A DNA stretch of 64,000 nucleotides from an uncultured Polaribacter sp. GTDB taxonomy: Bacteria; Bacteroidota; Bacteroidia; Flavobacteriales; Flavobacteriaceae. The stretch is from contig CALSME010000002.1 of assembly GCA_943787375.1 (NCBI GenBank), positions 186,001 through 250,000 of the forward strand. The letters run 5' to 3'. The first letter of the stretch is position 1. The number at the start of each line of letters is the position of its first letter. The notes under the pieces were generated by a model. The model had not been told where the DNA came from. It searched no databases and saw only the letters and a list, made by a program, of their open reading frames with translations. The position numbers were made by a program, and so were the translations under genes. This document shows positions 53,708 through 63,264 of the stretch, in pieces.

Positions 53708-55174
53708 TTATGATTCTTTTCCAAAGGCGTTAATCATAACATATTTGTCTTTTATGTATTTTTTTTCAATGAAATTCATCGCATAATTTTTTAACAGAAG
53801 ACTCGTAATTCCTACAGCAGCAACAACTACAAAGCCAGAATTATAACCAACAAACTTGTCAAAAACCCAAAATAATAACATTGGAAATAACATCAATGGA
53901 ATAATGATGAGAAACTGTGTTGCACCTGTTCCTTGTGTATTTCCAAGACCTCCTTTTGTTAAATCTATTCTTTTTCTATTAAAAGAGCCTGCGTATAATA
54001 AAAAAAGGGAATTAAAACCAATGTTAAAAATTGCTCCGGCGGTGATCATTAAAAAGATATCTGTCCCAAAATATAAATATGGGAAACTTAAAATGTATAA
54101 GAGTGTGGTCATTGCAACCATTAAAAACCATTTCGATTCTAGAAATTTTCTATATCTAAAACTTTGGCTCATTAACATTTTGTAGTGTGCACTGTCCCAA
54201 GCAGGGATAAATTGACCGTAGTTTAGCGTAAATCCTCCTGTTACAAACAAGGAAGCAAACATTAACATTGGTAATGAGTCTTTATAAGCGTCCATTGTAT
54301 AAAAAATCAATCCATAAAACAGGAATAAAAACGACATTAAAAAAACGGTTTTAGTTCTTTTATTTCTCCAAATTAAACGAATGTCATTCTTTATAAAGGG
54401 TGCTACGTCTCCAAATTTTTCTATCCAGGACAAATCTGCCGTGTTGGCTTCTTTTACTTTTTGTGAAACCGCTTCGTCTAGATAAACCAAGCTTCGAAGT
54501 TGCTTAAAATTTAGTTGGTATAAGACCAAAAGTAAAACGAGCCCTAGTAGGGAATATATGGGGTCTCGGTAAACGAAATCAAACCCTTTGCCAAGGGTGC
54601 CTGGAAGATCAAATAACTGATACTGTTGTGTTACAAAAAATCCTATTAAAAGCACAAATAAGACGCCAAATGCGGTCTTGTTTTTGTTGATTAAAAAGTT
54701 TGAAAAATTGACAGACTGAATGAGTAGCATCATTAAAGCACACCATCCTAAAACACCGGGAACAGCATATCCTTCTTTTATTAAAACCAAAGAAAATGGA
54801 ATATAAAAAAACAAGCCCATAACATTGAAAAAAGAAAAAGATGATTTTAACAAGACATAATGCACAATGTTGTTTTTATGAATTGGCAGTGTTAAAAAAG
54901 GCTGAATGTGCATTACAGGGAGTTGCTGCATTAAATACCTAAAAATCAAATCTCCTATAATTGCATACAATAAAAAAGCGTTGACAAGCACCAAGGGATC
55001 TTGTTCTGGAAAGAATTTTTTCAGTCCATAAAAAGCCCCGATTCCCATGAATAAAAACATTGCAATAAGATACAGGCCAAAAAAGCCCATAAGTATTTTT
55101 ATTCCGATGCTTTTTCCAAAAGCAGCCGATCGAAAAAATTGTTTCCATTCTAGTTTTAAAAAGTGTGAAATCAT
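53708..55174 (-). CDS. DUF5687 family ABC-type membrane protein
   Basis: 488 residues, about 12 membrane segments, two halves. Begins ISHFLKLEWKQFFRSAAFGKSIGIK, typical for ABC-2-like permeases of the DUF5687 group. It pairs with the ATPase at 52985. Export of an unknown compound or peptide is the likely task. Confidence 0.85.
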   Translation of the reverse strand: MISHFLKLEWKQFFRSAAFGKSIGIKILMGFFGLYLIAMFLFMGIGAFYGLKKFFPEQDPLVLVNAFLLYAIIGDLIFRYLMQQLPVMHIQPFLTLPIHKNNIVHYVLLKSSFSFFNVMGLFFYIPFSLVLIKEGYAVPGVLGWCALMMLLIQSVNFSNFLINKNKTAFGVLFVLLIGFFVTQQYQLFDLPGTLGKGFDFVYRDPIYSLLGLVLLLVLYQLNFKQLRSLVYLDEAVSQKVKEANTADLSWIEKFGDVAPFIKNDIRLIWRNKRTKTVFLMSFLFLFYGLIFYTMDAYKDSLPMLMFASLFVTGGFTLNYGQFIPAWDSAHYKMLMSQSFRYRKFLESKWFLMVAMTTLLYILSFPYLYFGTDIFLMITAGAIFNIGFNSLFLLYAGSFNRKRIDLTKGGLGNTQGTGATQFLIIIPLMLFPMLLFWVFDKFVGYNSGFVVVAAVGITSLLLKNYAMNFIEKKYIKDKYVMINAFGKES

Positions 55175-55224
55175 TGTTTAAATTTTAGTTTGGCAATTCA
55201 TAAGAAGAAAATGCGGATGGGATG

Positions 55225-55938
55225 TTACATGTTTTTAACTAATTTATATTCTGGATAGGTTTCGGCTAACAATTCTTCTGCTTTTTGAGGGATTAAGAAA
55301 GCGGTTATATAAAAGAGAATTAGCAGCGTTGTTGCCAAAAAAGAAATCAATAACAACCAATGCGCTGCTAAGTTACTAAACTCAACATTATCAAAGACAC
55401 TTATTAAAAAGTTGAAAAGTTGAAAAAATCCATAAGTCGCAAAGCCTTGCCTTGTATTACCAATCATCGCTTCTAATAAAAAAACCTTCTCTTGCTTTTG
55501 TGTTTTCTTTTTCTGAATCTTTCTTGCTTTGGTTTGCTTTATTAAATCGACTGTAACAATAAGAAACAAAGCCCCTAAAAGGAAATACGCTGAATACTGA
55601 ATTTTTAAAACCATAAAAAGAGATAAAAACACTGCCAGCGTAGTCATCACTTTAGGCATGGTAAACCATTCTCTAAAGAAACGCCATAAAATGGATCGGT
55701 ACCGTTTGTTCATTTGTTTTTGTTTGGCTTCTATAACATCCATAAAACCAAAAATTCCGAATTTTTTAAAAGATGTGTCCCGTGCATCTTGAAAAGATAG
55801 CTGCGGGCTTTCCTTCCAAATTTCTTCGATATCGTTTGCCAAATGATCTACCAATTCCGATTGGACGTCATAATGATATACGAAGTGTTTCCTAGTGAAT
55901 TTGAAAAGGTCTTCTATTTGAGGGGTCGTTAATTTCAT
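55225..55938 (-). CDS. Membrane protein of PadR operon, DUF1700-like (second copy)
   Basis: 237 residues. A soluble helical N-domain of ~85 residues (LTTPQIEDLFKFTRKHF, YDVQSELVDHLANDIEEIW, SFQDARDTSFKKFG) is followed by four membrane segments. The N-domain pattern (HxxxVQxELxDHL-like, then a helix with Ala-Phe) resembles DUF1700-type partners of PadR regulators. It is a paralogue of the next gene upstream in the operon, with which it overlaps by four bases. Confidence 0.7.
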   Translation of the reverse strand: MKLTTPQIEDLFKFTRKHFVYHYDVQSELVDHLANDIEEIWKESPQLSFQDARDTSFKKFGIFGFMDVIEAKQKQMNKRYRSILWRFFREWFTMPKVMTTLAVFLSLFMVLKIQYSAYFLLGALFLIVTVDLIKQTKARKIQKKKTQKQEKVFLLEAMIGNTRQGFATYGFFQLFNFLISVFDNVEFSNLAAHWLLLISFLATTLLILFYITAFLIPQKAEELLAETYPEYKLVKNM

Positions 55939-56594
55939 AATTTACACTTTTGATATGACCTCACTGTTTCGTTATGTTTCCTATGAAAATAATGACAAGT
56001 ATAGGTTACTGATAAACCCGCGAATAAAAACCCTGTGAAAACGGCATTTAAATTTCCTTCGTCATTAAAATGACTCCCACTAAGTAAAGGGATTATTAGA
56101 AAAATGATCGCAAGATATTGTGTCTTTAAAATAAAACGATAGGTGGTTTTTACTTTCGATGTTACCCCTCTTACAATCATAAAAATAAAATAAATTAACG
56201 AGAGCGAAGCAATTGAATTGAACAATAAATTTAAAAAATCGATGGTTTTTTCAGAAAAAACAATTGGAAAATTCTTAAGGATTAGTACCGGCAAAAAGTA
56301 GGCTGAAAGATACACAAAGAAAAAAGGCCTAAACATTTTAACTGCTTTTTCTAGCACAATTTTTGTCTGAGAGTATTGAATTCCAAAATAAAGACTGCTT
56401 GCTTCTTTGAAATGTCTTTCCCATTTTAAAGCAACCATTTTAAAGGCATTTTCAAAAGAAATTCCTTCCGTAATAATGCGCTCAATATCAGAAATAATAT
56501 GATCTAAAACCTCCTCTTTTAAATCGATATAATTGAAGTTCTTTTTTTGTAAATACACTTCAACTTGGCGAACTTGTTCTTTCGTTAACTCCAT
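55935..56594 (-). CDS. Membrane protein of PadR operon, DUF1700-like (first copy)
   Basis: 219 residues. N-domain LTKEQVRQVEVYLQKKN, YIDLKEEVLDHIISDIERI, SFENAFKMVALKWERHF, then four to five membrane segments. It starts two bases after the PadR stop and its end overlaps the second copy (ATGA). The D-H-I/L-x-x-D-I-E motif is shared by both copies. Function unknown; possibly modulates PadR or the exporter. Confidence 0.7.
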   Translation of the reverse strand: MELTKEQVRQVEVYLQKKNFNYIDLKEEVLDHIISDIERIITEGISFENAFKMVALKWERHFKEASSLYFGIQYSQTKIVLEKAVKMFRPFFFVYLSAYFLPVLILKNFPIVFSEKTIDFLNLLFNSIASLSLIYFIFMIVRGVTSKVKTTYRFILKTQYLAIIFLIIPLLSGSHFNDEGNLNAVFTGFLFAGLSVTYTCHYFHRKHNETVRSYQKCKL

Positions 56595-56595
56595 C

Positions 56596-56934
56596 TTATT
56601 CTAGGCTAAACTTAGGATTTACCAAATGCTGCATCGTTTTTAAAAATTCTTGCATTTCTGCTAATTTATTCACTGTTTCTTTACTACCACTCTCCGTTAA
56701 TTTGTAATACTTCCGAAGGCGGTTTCCAACTTTTGCAACCTCTACGTCCAACAAACCATCTGCCTCAAGTTTGTGTAAAGCAGGATACAAAGCGCCTTCT
56801 GTAATTTTCAATTCGCCATTGGTCAAAGCTTTTACATGTTGGGTAATCTCGTAGCCATACATTTTATCGTTCGTTTCCAACAATTTTAAAATGATGGTCT
56901 GTAAAGATCCTTTGTAGAGTTTCTGGTTTCCCAT
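56596..56934 (-). CDS. PadR family transcriptional regulator
   Basis: 112 residues. Winged helix of PadR subfamily: LYKGSLQTIILKLLETNDKMYGYEITQHV, GELKITEGALYPALHKLEADGLL and RLRKYYKLTESG, short C-terminal dimer helix. It is the first gene of the five-gene operon 56934-52985 and is probably autoregulatory. A well-formed promoter lies at 57030-57059 with an inverted repeat next to it. Confidence 0.93.
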   Translation of the reverse strand: MGNQKLYKGSLQTIILKLLETNDKMYGYEITQHVKALTNGELKITEGALYPALHKLEADGLLDVEVAKVGNRLRKYYKLTESGSKETVNKLAEMQEFLKTMQHLVNPKFSLE

Positions 56935-56980
56935 TTTTTGTGTGATTTGATGATCTAATCGGTTGTTTAAGTGTCAAATT

Positions 56981-57024
56981 GGTTGCACTCCAACTTCGAG
57001 TGCTTTTAATTTGTCTATGCAACC
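56981..57024. promoter_or_regulatory. Inverted repeat at the PadR transcription start
   Basis: GGTTGCA (56981-56987) and TGCAACC (57018-57024) are exact inverted copies, and a second inverted pair GCACTC (56985-56990)/GAGTGC (56998-57003) is nested inside. The outer right arm lies at the expected transcription start, so PadR binding here could repress its own operon. Confidence 0.45.
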
Positions 57025-57029
57025 TACAT

Positions 57030-57059
57030 CAAATATACCTCTTTTTCTAATGCATCAAA
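57030..57059 (-). promoter_or_regulatory. Promoter of the PadR operon
   Basis: On the minus strand TTTG (57059-57056), 18 bases, TATATTTG (57037-57030): the complete Bacteroidota housekeeping promoter pattern with both elements at the usual distance. The best promoter match in the window; leader of ~90 nt. Confidence 0.65.
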
Positions 57060-57083
57060 TACTTAGGTATAAAATTTAACACT

Positions 57084-57114
57084 AAAAAAATCCTAAAAAG
57101 AAATTTTTCAGGAT
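57084..57114 (-). terminator. Minus-strand terminator upstream of the PadR promoter
   Basis: ATCCT-AAAAA (57090-57099) pairs with TTTTT-c-AGGAT (57104-57114); on the minus strand seven T follow (57090-57084). It lies upstream of the PadR promoter, so it would end a minus-strand transcript that starts in or beyond the S9 peptidase promoter region. Confidence 0.55.
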
Positions 57115-57239
57115 GTGTGAATTAAAAATCAGGTAGGAATTTCATCCTTTTCTACAGTGAAAAAAATATTTTATGCTAAGAAGACGTTAAAATTTAACGA
57201 AAATTAATGCTACATTCTATTATGCAGTTTTTTTTATGC

Positions 57240-57247
57240 TAACTTTG
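57240..57247 (+). promoter_or_regulatory. Candidate -7 box of the S9 peptidase gene
   Basis: TAACTTTG, 24 bases before ATG 57272. It overlaps the first codons of the longer open frame (57236), supporting the later start. A palindrome CGTTAAA-A-TTTAACG lies ~40 bases upstream (57185-57199). Confidence 0.5.
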
Positions 57248-57271
57248 AGTGTTCTACAAAATTTAAAAACC

Positions 57272-59425
57272 ATGAAAAAATTAATCCTCCCCGTTCTGTT
57301 TGCAAGTGCAATTTTTGTTTCTTGTAAAGAAGAAATAAAACAACAAAAAATCAAAGTGAATTATCCGTTAACAACAAAAAAAGCAGTTATAGACACCCTT
57401 TTTGGCACCGAAGTAGTTGACAATTATAGGTGGTTAGAAGATGACCGAAGTGAAGCAACTGAAACTTGGGTAAAGGCCGAAAATGAAGTTACTTTCGATT
57501 ATTTAAGTAAAATCTCATACCGAGCACAACTAAAAACACGTTTGACTGAGTTGTGGAATTATGAAAAAGTAGGCACCCCTTTTACTGAAGGAGGGTATAC
57601 TTATTTTTATAAAAATGACGGTTTACAAAATCAATATGTGGTCTATCGAAAAAAAGACGGTGAAGAAACTGTTTTTTTAGATCCAAATACTTTTTCGGAA
57701 GATGCAACAACCTCCTTGGGTTCATTAAGTTTCTCCAAAGATGGTAAAACAGTTGCCTATTCTATTTCAGAAGGAGGTTCCGATTGGCGTAAAATAATTA
57801 TTATGGATGCCGCATCTAAAAAGATTAAAGAAGACACCTTAGTGGATGTAAAATTCTCAGGAATTTCCTGGTATAAAAATGAAGGTTTTTACTACTCAAG
57901 CTATGACAAACCAAAAGGAAGTGAATTGTCTGCAAAAACAGATCAACACAAATTGTATTACCATCAATTAGGTACTTCACAAAAAGATGATGTCGTTCTT
58001 TTTGGGGAAAAAGCGATAGAAAAACATCGATATGTAGGAGGATCTGTAACCGAAGACAATCGTTATTTATTAATTTCAGCTTCAACTTCTACCTCTGGAA
58101 ACAAATTGTTTATCAAAGATCTCACAGTTAAAAACAGTCCGCTTATCCCTATAATCGACACTTTTGAAAGCGATACCTATGTGGCCCAAAACAGGAAAAG
58201 TAAATTGTACCTCGTTACCAATTTGAATGCTCCCAATAAAAAAGTAGTCACAGTAGATGCAAAAAACCCTTCGTCAGAAAACTGGAAAGATTTTATTCCG
58301 GAAACAGAAAATGTATTGAGTTTAAATTCTGGAGCCGGGTACTTCTTTGCAGAATACATGGTAGATGCTGTTTCAAAAGTACTTCAGTATGATTTTGATG
58401 GAAATTTAGTTCGAGAAGTAAAATTGCCTGGTGTTGGTTCATCAGGAGGTTTTGGTGGAAAAAAGGATGCCAAAGAATTGTATTTTTCTTTTACAAATTA
58501 CAATACCCCAAACTCCTCCTATAAATTCAATCCAAAAGATGGAACCTATACGTCCTACTGGAAACCGGCCATCAATTTTAATCCTGAAGATTATGAAAGC
58601 AGTCAAGTATTTTATACCTCCAAAGACGGCACTAAAGTTCCCATGATTATCACCCATAAAAAAGGCGTGGAGTTAAACGGAAAAAACCCAACTATTTTAT
58701 ATGGATATGGAGGTTTTAACATCAGTTTAACCCCTTCGTTTAGTATTGCTAATGCTGTTTGGATGGAACAAGGAGGGGTCTATGCTGTTCCGAGTTTACG
58801 AGGTGGTGGAGAATATGGTAAAAAGTGGCATAAGGCTGGAACACAAATGCAAAAGCAGAATGTATTTGATGATTTTATTGCAGCTGCCGAATACCTCATC
58901 GAAAAAAAGTATACCTCATCGGCATACTTAGCGATAAGAGGAGGTTCTAATGGAGGGCTTTTGGTAGGTGCAACAATGACACAAAGACCTGATTTAATGA
59001 AGGTAGCGCTCCCAGCAGTCGGCGTTTTAGACATGCTTCGATATCATACCTTTACAGCGGGAGCCGGTTGGGCATATGATTACGGAACTGCTGAAGACAG
59101 TAAAGAAATGTTTGAATACTTAAAAGGTTACTCGCCCGTTCACAATGTAAAAGAAGGGGTGGAATACCCGGCAACTTTAGTAACTACGGGAGATCATGAC
59201 GATCGCGTAGTTCCGGCGCATAGTTTTAAATTTACTGCAGAACTACAGGACAAACAATCTGGAAGCAATCCAACTTTAATTAGAATTGAAACCAATGCCG
59301 GACATGGTGCTGGAACCCCTGTTGCCAAAACGATTGAGCAGTATGCTGATATTTTTGGATTTACGCTTTTCAATATGGGTTTTGAGCAACTGCCAAATCC
59401 GCCAAAAAACAAAATAAAGTCTTAA
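57272..59425 (+). CDS. Prolyl oligopeptidase family S9 peptidase, lipoprotein
   Basis: 717 residues from ATG 57272. Lipobox IFVSCKEE (Cys18). A beta-propeller lid (~80-440) precedes the alpha/beta hydrolase domain. Triad: Ser559 in GGSNGG, Asp in GDHDDRV (~643-644) and His678 in NAGHGAG, numbers nearly equal to those of porcine prolyl oligopeptidase. Cleaves short peptides after proline, here in the envelope. On the same strand as the M13 peptidase downstream, suggesting a peptide-scavenging pair. Confidence 0.95.
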   Translation: MKKLILPVLFASAIFVSCKEEIKQQKIKVNYPLTTKKAVIDTLFGTEVVDNYRWLEDDRSEATETWVKAENEVTFDYLSKISYRAQLKTRLTELWNYEKVGTPFTEGGYTYFYKNDGLQNQYVVYRKKDGEETVFLDPNTFSEDATTSLGSLSFSKDGKTVAYSISEGGSDWRKIIIMDAASKKIKEDTLVDVKFSGISWYKNEGFYYSSYDKPKGSELSAKTDQHKLYYHQLGTSQKDDVVLFGEKAIEKHRYVGGSVTEDNRYLLISASTSTSGNKLFIKDLTVKNSPLIPIIDTFESDTYVAQNRKSKLYLVTNLNAPNKKVVTVDAKNPSSENWKDFIPETENVLSLNSGAGYFFAEYMVDAVSKVLQYDFDGNLVREVKLPGVGSSGGFGGKKDAKELYFSFTNYNTPNSSYKFNPKDGTYTSYWKPAINFNPEDYESSQVFYTSKDGTKVPMIITHKKGVELNGKNPTILYGYGGFNISLTPSFSIANAVWMEQGGVYAVPSLRGGGEYGKKWHKAGTQMQKQNVFDDFIAAAEYLIEKKYTSSAYLAIRGGSNGGLLVGATMTQRPDLMKVALPAVGVLDMLRYHTFTAGAGWAYDYGTAEDSKEMFEYLKGYSPVHNVKEGVEYPATLVTTGDHDDRVVPAHSFKFTAELQDKQSGSNPTLIRIETNAGHGAGTPVAKTIEQYADIFGFTLFNMGFEQLPNPPKNKIKS

Positions 59426-59483
59426 TCTTGTAACAACACAGTCGCTTAATGCACTAATAGTCAAACTAATAAAATTATACACT

Positions 59484-61559
59484 ATGATGAAACTTAAAAA
59501 AGCCTTATTTTTTTCAGCAATCATTTCATTCGGAATCGTTGCTTGTAGGCAAGAAAAATTGGAAGAAAAGGTAGTAGGTATTGCACTCGAAAACATGGAC
59601 AATACGGTAAGACCCAACGATGATTTTTTTAGACATGTAAATGGCGCTTGGATTGATAAAACTGAAATTCCAGATGATCAAACTTCTTGGGGAGGATTTA
59701 ATCAGCTTCGTAAAAAAACAGATGCAGATGTTTTAGAAATTTTAAACAAAGCAATTAAAGAACGTGATTTTCCAAAAGTTAAAGATGCTCAAGGAAATGA
59801 AATTGACTCCGATCAAGAAAAAGCGGTCAACTATTACGAGAGTATTATGGATACTGTTTCTAGAAACAAACAAGGAAAAGCTCCTTTAAAACCGTTTCTC
59901 TCAAAAGTAGACGCACTAATCACTAAAAAAGACATACAAGAATATATTACAAATATGGCTCCCTACGGTGGCGGTGGTTTTTATGGTTTTGGTGTGTATA
60001 ACGATTTGAAAAACAGTAGCCAATATGCTGGTTATTTAGGCGCTGGTGGATTGGGTCTGTCAAGGGATTATTATGTAGATGATAAGGTAAAAAACAAGCT
60101 AGAAAAGTATCAAGAATTTGTTGCTAAAATGCTTGAAGAATTTGGAGGTGATGCTAAAACTGCAAAAATGAATGCCGCGACAATTGTTGCGTTTGAAAAA
60201 AGCTTGGCAGAACCTATGATGACCAAAGAACAACAAAGAGATACTCGTAATATGTACAACCCAATGTCTGTTGCGGCACTACAAAAGATGGCACCTTCAA
60301 TAGATTGGAAAGCACATTTAACTGGAGTTGGTGTTAAAGATTTAGACAGAGTAATTGTTACCGATCCTGGGTACTTTAAAGCTATGAGTGCAATTTTTGA
60401 CAAGCGTTCTGTGAAAGATATAAAATTATTATTACGTTGGAATACAATTAATACTTCTTTAGGCTTGTTATCTACAGACTTGGAAAAGGCAAATTGGGAA
60501 TTCTATGCCCAAGAAATGCGTGGTGCTAAAAAACAACGAGCACGAGACGAGCGCGCTTTGGGTAATTTAAATGGTGCTATTGGAGAAGCCCTAGGGAAGT
60601 TATATGTGGATGCAAAATTTCCGCCAGAAGCAAAAAAGAAAGCAGAAGAAATGATTGATAACGTAATGTTAGGTTTCGAAAAAAGAATTGCCTCTTTAGC
60701 GTGGATGAGTGATGCAACTAAAACGAAAGCATTAGAAAAACTACATAAATTAACCGTAAAAATTGCCTACCCAGATGTGTGGAAAGATTATTCTGAACTA
60801 CAAGTTAAAGGGTTAAAAGCAGGGGGTACTTATTTTGAAAATGCAATAAATGTCACCAAGTGGAATTACAATAAAAATATGGCAAAATTAGGGCAGGAAG
60901 TTGATCGAACAGAATGGGGAATGTCTCCACAAACTGTCAACGCTTACTTTAATCCTGTAAACAATGAAATTGTTTTTCCAGCAGCAATTTTACAACCGCC
61001 TTTTTACAATTACAAAGCAGATGAAGCTATAAATTATGGGGGAATAGGAGCTGTTATTGGCCATGAAATCTCTCATAGTTTTGATGACCAAGGTGCTCGT
61101 TTTGATGGTGATGGAAACCTTAAAAACTGGTGGACAGCTTCTGATTCTGAAAAATTTAATGTGATTGGTAGAAAATTAGTAAAACAGTACAGCGATATTA
61201 TTGCAATAGACAGCATGCGTCTAAATGGTGAATATACCTTAGGGGAAAATATTGGAGATTTAGGGGGTGTACAAGCAGCTTATGAGGGTTTACAAATCTT
61301 TTTGCAGAAGAATGGAAGGCCAAAAAATATTGATGGGTATACCCCAGAACAACGCTTCTTCCTTTCTTGGGGAACTATTTGGAGAACTAAAATGCGTGAT
61401 GAGGCTTTAAAAAACTTAATCATGACAAACACACATGCGCCAGGAATGTACAGAGCCTATATGCCTCTTAAAAATGTAGATGCTTTTTATGATGCATTTG
61501 ACGTTCAAGAAGGAGATAAAATGTACTTAAAACCAGAGGATAGAGTACGAATTTGGTAA
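59484..61559 (+). CDS. M13 family metallopeptidase (neprilysin-like), lipoprotein
   Basis: 691 residues. Lipobox with Cys21 (FGIVACRQE). M13 start pattern RPNDDFFRHVNGAWIDKTEIPDD. Zinc site His527-Glu528...His531 (IGHEISHSFDDQG) with Glu588 in GENIGDLGG; substrate-positioning NAYFNPVNNEIVFPA and the C-terminal PEDRVRIW end typical of the family. Likely digests peptides in the periplasm together with the S9 enzyme. Confidence 0.96.
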   Translation: MMKLKKALFFSAIISFGIVACRQEKLEEKVVGIALENMDNTVRPNDDFFRHVNGAWIDKTEIPDDQTSWGGFNQLRKKTDADVLEILNKAIKERDFPKVKDAQGNEIDSDQEKAVNYYESIMDTVSRNKQGKAPLKPFLSKVDALITKKDIQEYITNMAPYGGGGFYGFGVYNDLKNSSQYAGYLGAGGLGLSRDYYVDDKVKNKLEKYQEFVAKMLEEFGGDAKTAKMNAATIVAFEKSLAEPMMTKEQQRDTRNMYNPMSVAALQKMAPSIDWKAHLTGVGVKDLDRVIVTDPGYFKAMSAIFDKRSVKDIKLLLRWNTINTSLGLLSTDLEKANWEFYAQEMRGAKKQRARDERALGNLNGAIGEALGKLYVDAKFPPEAKKKAEEMIDNVMLGFEKRIASLAWMSDATKTKALEKLHKLTVKIAYPDVWKDYSELQVKGLKAGGTYFENAINVTKWNYNKNMAKLGQEVDRTEWGMSPQTVNAYFNPVNNEIVFPAAILQPPFYNYKADEAINYGGIGAVIGHEISHSFDDQGARFDGDGNLKNWWTASDSEKFNVIGRKLVKQYSDIIAIDSMRLNGEYTLGENIGDLGGVQAAYEGLQIFLQKNGRPKNIDGYTPEQRFFLSWGTIWRTKMRDEALKNLIMTNTHAPGMYRAYMPLKNVDAFYDAFDVQEGDKMYLKPEDRVRIW

Positions 61560-61616
61560 AATCAAAGGGCTTTTCAAAATGGTTGTACTTTAAAGAAATG
61601 ACCTCATAAAAGTTAG

Positions 61617-61644
61617 AAACCGATGCTTACGCATCGGTTTTTTT
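61617..61644 (+). terminator. Terminator after the M13 peptidase gene
   Basis: 10-bp stem AAACCGATGC/GCATCGGTTT, loop TTAC, followed by four more T. Confidence 0.88.
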
Positions 61645-61865
61645 ACTTTTAAAAAATAGGAGCGCCAAACTGATTCGCTCTAAGGGTGCTGTTTCCTTTC
61701 AATTTTCAAAGGTGAAGTGAAGTTCGCTAAAAAGATTCCTGTAAAATTCAGGCCTCTAAAAATTAAAATCACAACAAAGCGAATCTCCTCATCTTTTGCT
61801 ATTTGAATACAAATAAAAAGTGTCTTTTTATAGCTGTATCTGTCCTTAGGAATGACAATAAACCT
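61645..61865. other. Intergenic stretch upstream of the ABC ATPase gene
   Basis: No gene or strong hairpin recognised. The open frame from 61803 runs into the ABC ATPase but its first 25 codons show no family similarity and cover the promoter box. Confidence 0.4.
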
Positions 61866-61873
61866 TATTTTTG
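61866..61873 (+). promoter_or_regulatory. Candidate -7 box of the ABC ATPase gene
   Basis: TATTTTTG ending four bases before the ATG at 61878; implies a leaderless transcript and decides against the earlier start at 61803. Confidence 0.5.
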
Positions 61874-61877
61874 TAGG

Positions 61878-62807
61878 ATGCTAATCGTGCAAAACATTTC
61901 TTTCGGATATTCTAAAAACAATATTGTATTGGATAATTTTACCTTCACTTTAAATGAAGGAGAACATCTCTGTATAATGGGAGAAAGTGGCTGTGGAAAA
62001 TCGACACTATTGAAAACAGTTTATGGCTTACTTGATCTACAAAAAGGAACCATTTTCTGGAAAGAAAAACAAGTTTTTGGTCCTGAATTTCATCTGGTTC
62101 CAGGAATGGATTTCTTTAAATATGTGGCACAAGATTTTGATTTAATGCCTTATATTTCTGTGTCAGAAAACATCAAGAAATTCTTATCGCGCTTTTACCC
62201 TGAAGAGAGTGAAAGACGCACCCAAGAACTCCTAGAAGTTATCGGAATGACTGCTTTTGAGCATGTAATGGTAAAACACCTAAGTGGTGGGCAAAAACAG
62301 CGTGTAGCCATTGCTAGGGCACTTGCAAAGGAACCTCAACTATTGTTGTTGGACGAGCCTTTTGGGCAAATCGATAATTTTAAGAAGAATACGTTGCGTA
62401 GGAATTTATTCCAATACTTAAAAGAAAAAAAAATTACCTGTATTGTTGCTACTCATGATAAAAACGATGCCCTTTCTTTTGCAGACACCTTACTTATTAT
62501 TCAACAAAAAAAGATGGTGGCCTGTGCTTCACCAAAAGAAATTTATAAAAACCCAACAACGAAATACATCGCTGCATTGTTTGATGATGTCAACGAAATT
62601 ACGATCAACAATAAAACTATTTTATTGTATCCTCATCAACTAAAAATTGTGGCAAAATCAGCATTAAAAGCAACTGTAGTAAACTCTTATTTTAAAGGTC
62701 CTTATTGGTTAATTGAGTCTGAATTTGAAAACCAGAAAGTATTTTTTAATCATTTTGAAGCATTAGAGAAAAGTGAAATCATCTTCCTCTCGGTACCGCA
62801 TTTGTAG
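61878..62807 (+). CDS. Solitary ABC transporter ATP-binding protein
   Basis: 309 residues from ATG 61878. Walker A GESGCGKST (35-43), LSGGQ at 135-139, Walker B LLLLDE (Asp159-Glu160), switch His in VATHD. The C-terminal ~90 residues look like a TOBE-type regulatory domain of importer ATPases (LYPHQLKIV, KATVVNSYFKGPYWLIESEF), as in PotA/FbpC. No permease is visible next to it, so its partner is elsewhere or it has another role. Confidence 0.88.
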   Translation: MLIVQNISFGYSKNNIVLDNFTFTLNEGEHLCIMGESGCGKSTLLKTVYGLLDLQKGTIFWKEKQVFGPEFHLVPGMDFFKYVAQDFDLMPYISVSENIKKFLSRFYPEESERRTQELLEVIGMTAFEHVMVKHLSGGQKQRVAIARALAKEPQLLLLDEPFGQIDNFKKNTLRRNLFQYLKEKKITCIVATHDKNDALSFADTLLIIQQKKMVACASPKEIYKNPTTKYIAALFDDVNEITINNKTILLYPHQLKIVAKSALKATVVNSYFKGPYWLIESEFENQKVFFNHFEALEKSEIIFLSVPHL

Positions 62808-62814
62808 GATTCTT

Positions 62815-63264
62815 TTATTCAATATTTGTAATCTTAAAAAGCTGTCCATTAAAAACAAATTCCTCATTTTCTTTTTTGCCTAACAACAATTTTCCGATTG
62901 GAGAAGAGAGTGAAATTGCGAAAATTGGTTTGTTTGCAACCATGAATTGTCCTGCAGAAATTGATAAAAAATAGGTTGCTTTATTTGTAAACACAAGGCT
63001 TCCTAAGTGCACATTTTTAAAAGAATTTTTAAGATCAATTTTTGCTAATATGAGTCTCATTTGAGAAATACTTGCGAGTTGTTGACCGGCTTTTTCCATT
63101 TCCAACTGCAACATTGCACGCCCTGTTTCATGTTTATCTCCTGCAGAGCTTTTTGTTTCAGTCTGGAGCGCTTTTTGGTTCGAGGAAATAATTTCTTCAA
63201 TCGTTTCTAAGCGCTTATCTACATAGGTTTTGCAAAGATTATATGTTATTTCTTTCGTATTCAT
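62815..63264 (-). CDS. GreA/GreB C-terminal-domain-like protein
   Basis: 149 residues from ATG 63264 (an earlier ATG at 63300 would overlap the neighbouring gene by 62 bases). N-terminal coiled coil (YVDKRLETIEEIISSNQKAL, EMEKAGQQLASISQM) and a C-terminal FKBP-like domain (GSLVFTNKATYFLSI, AISLSSPIGKLLLGKKENEEF) resemble transcript-cleavage factor GreA. Homologues are often mislabelled '3-oxoacyl-ACP synthase' because of their position beside ACP genes. The two acidic tip residues that promote cleavage in GreA are not evident, so its action is uncertain. Overlaps the phosphopantetheinyl transferase gene by 26 bases. Confidence 0.75.
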   Translation of the reverse strand: MNTKEITYNLCKTYVDKRLETIEEIISSNQKALQTETKSSAGDKHETGRAMLQLEMEKAGQQLASISQMRLILAKIDLKNSFKNVHLGSLVFTNKATYFLSISAGQFMVANKPIFAISLSSPIGKLLLGKKENEEFVFNGQLFKITNIE

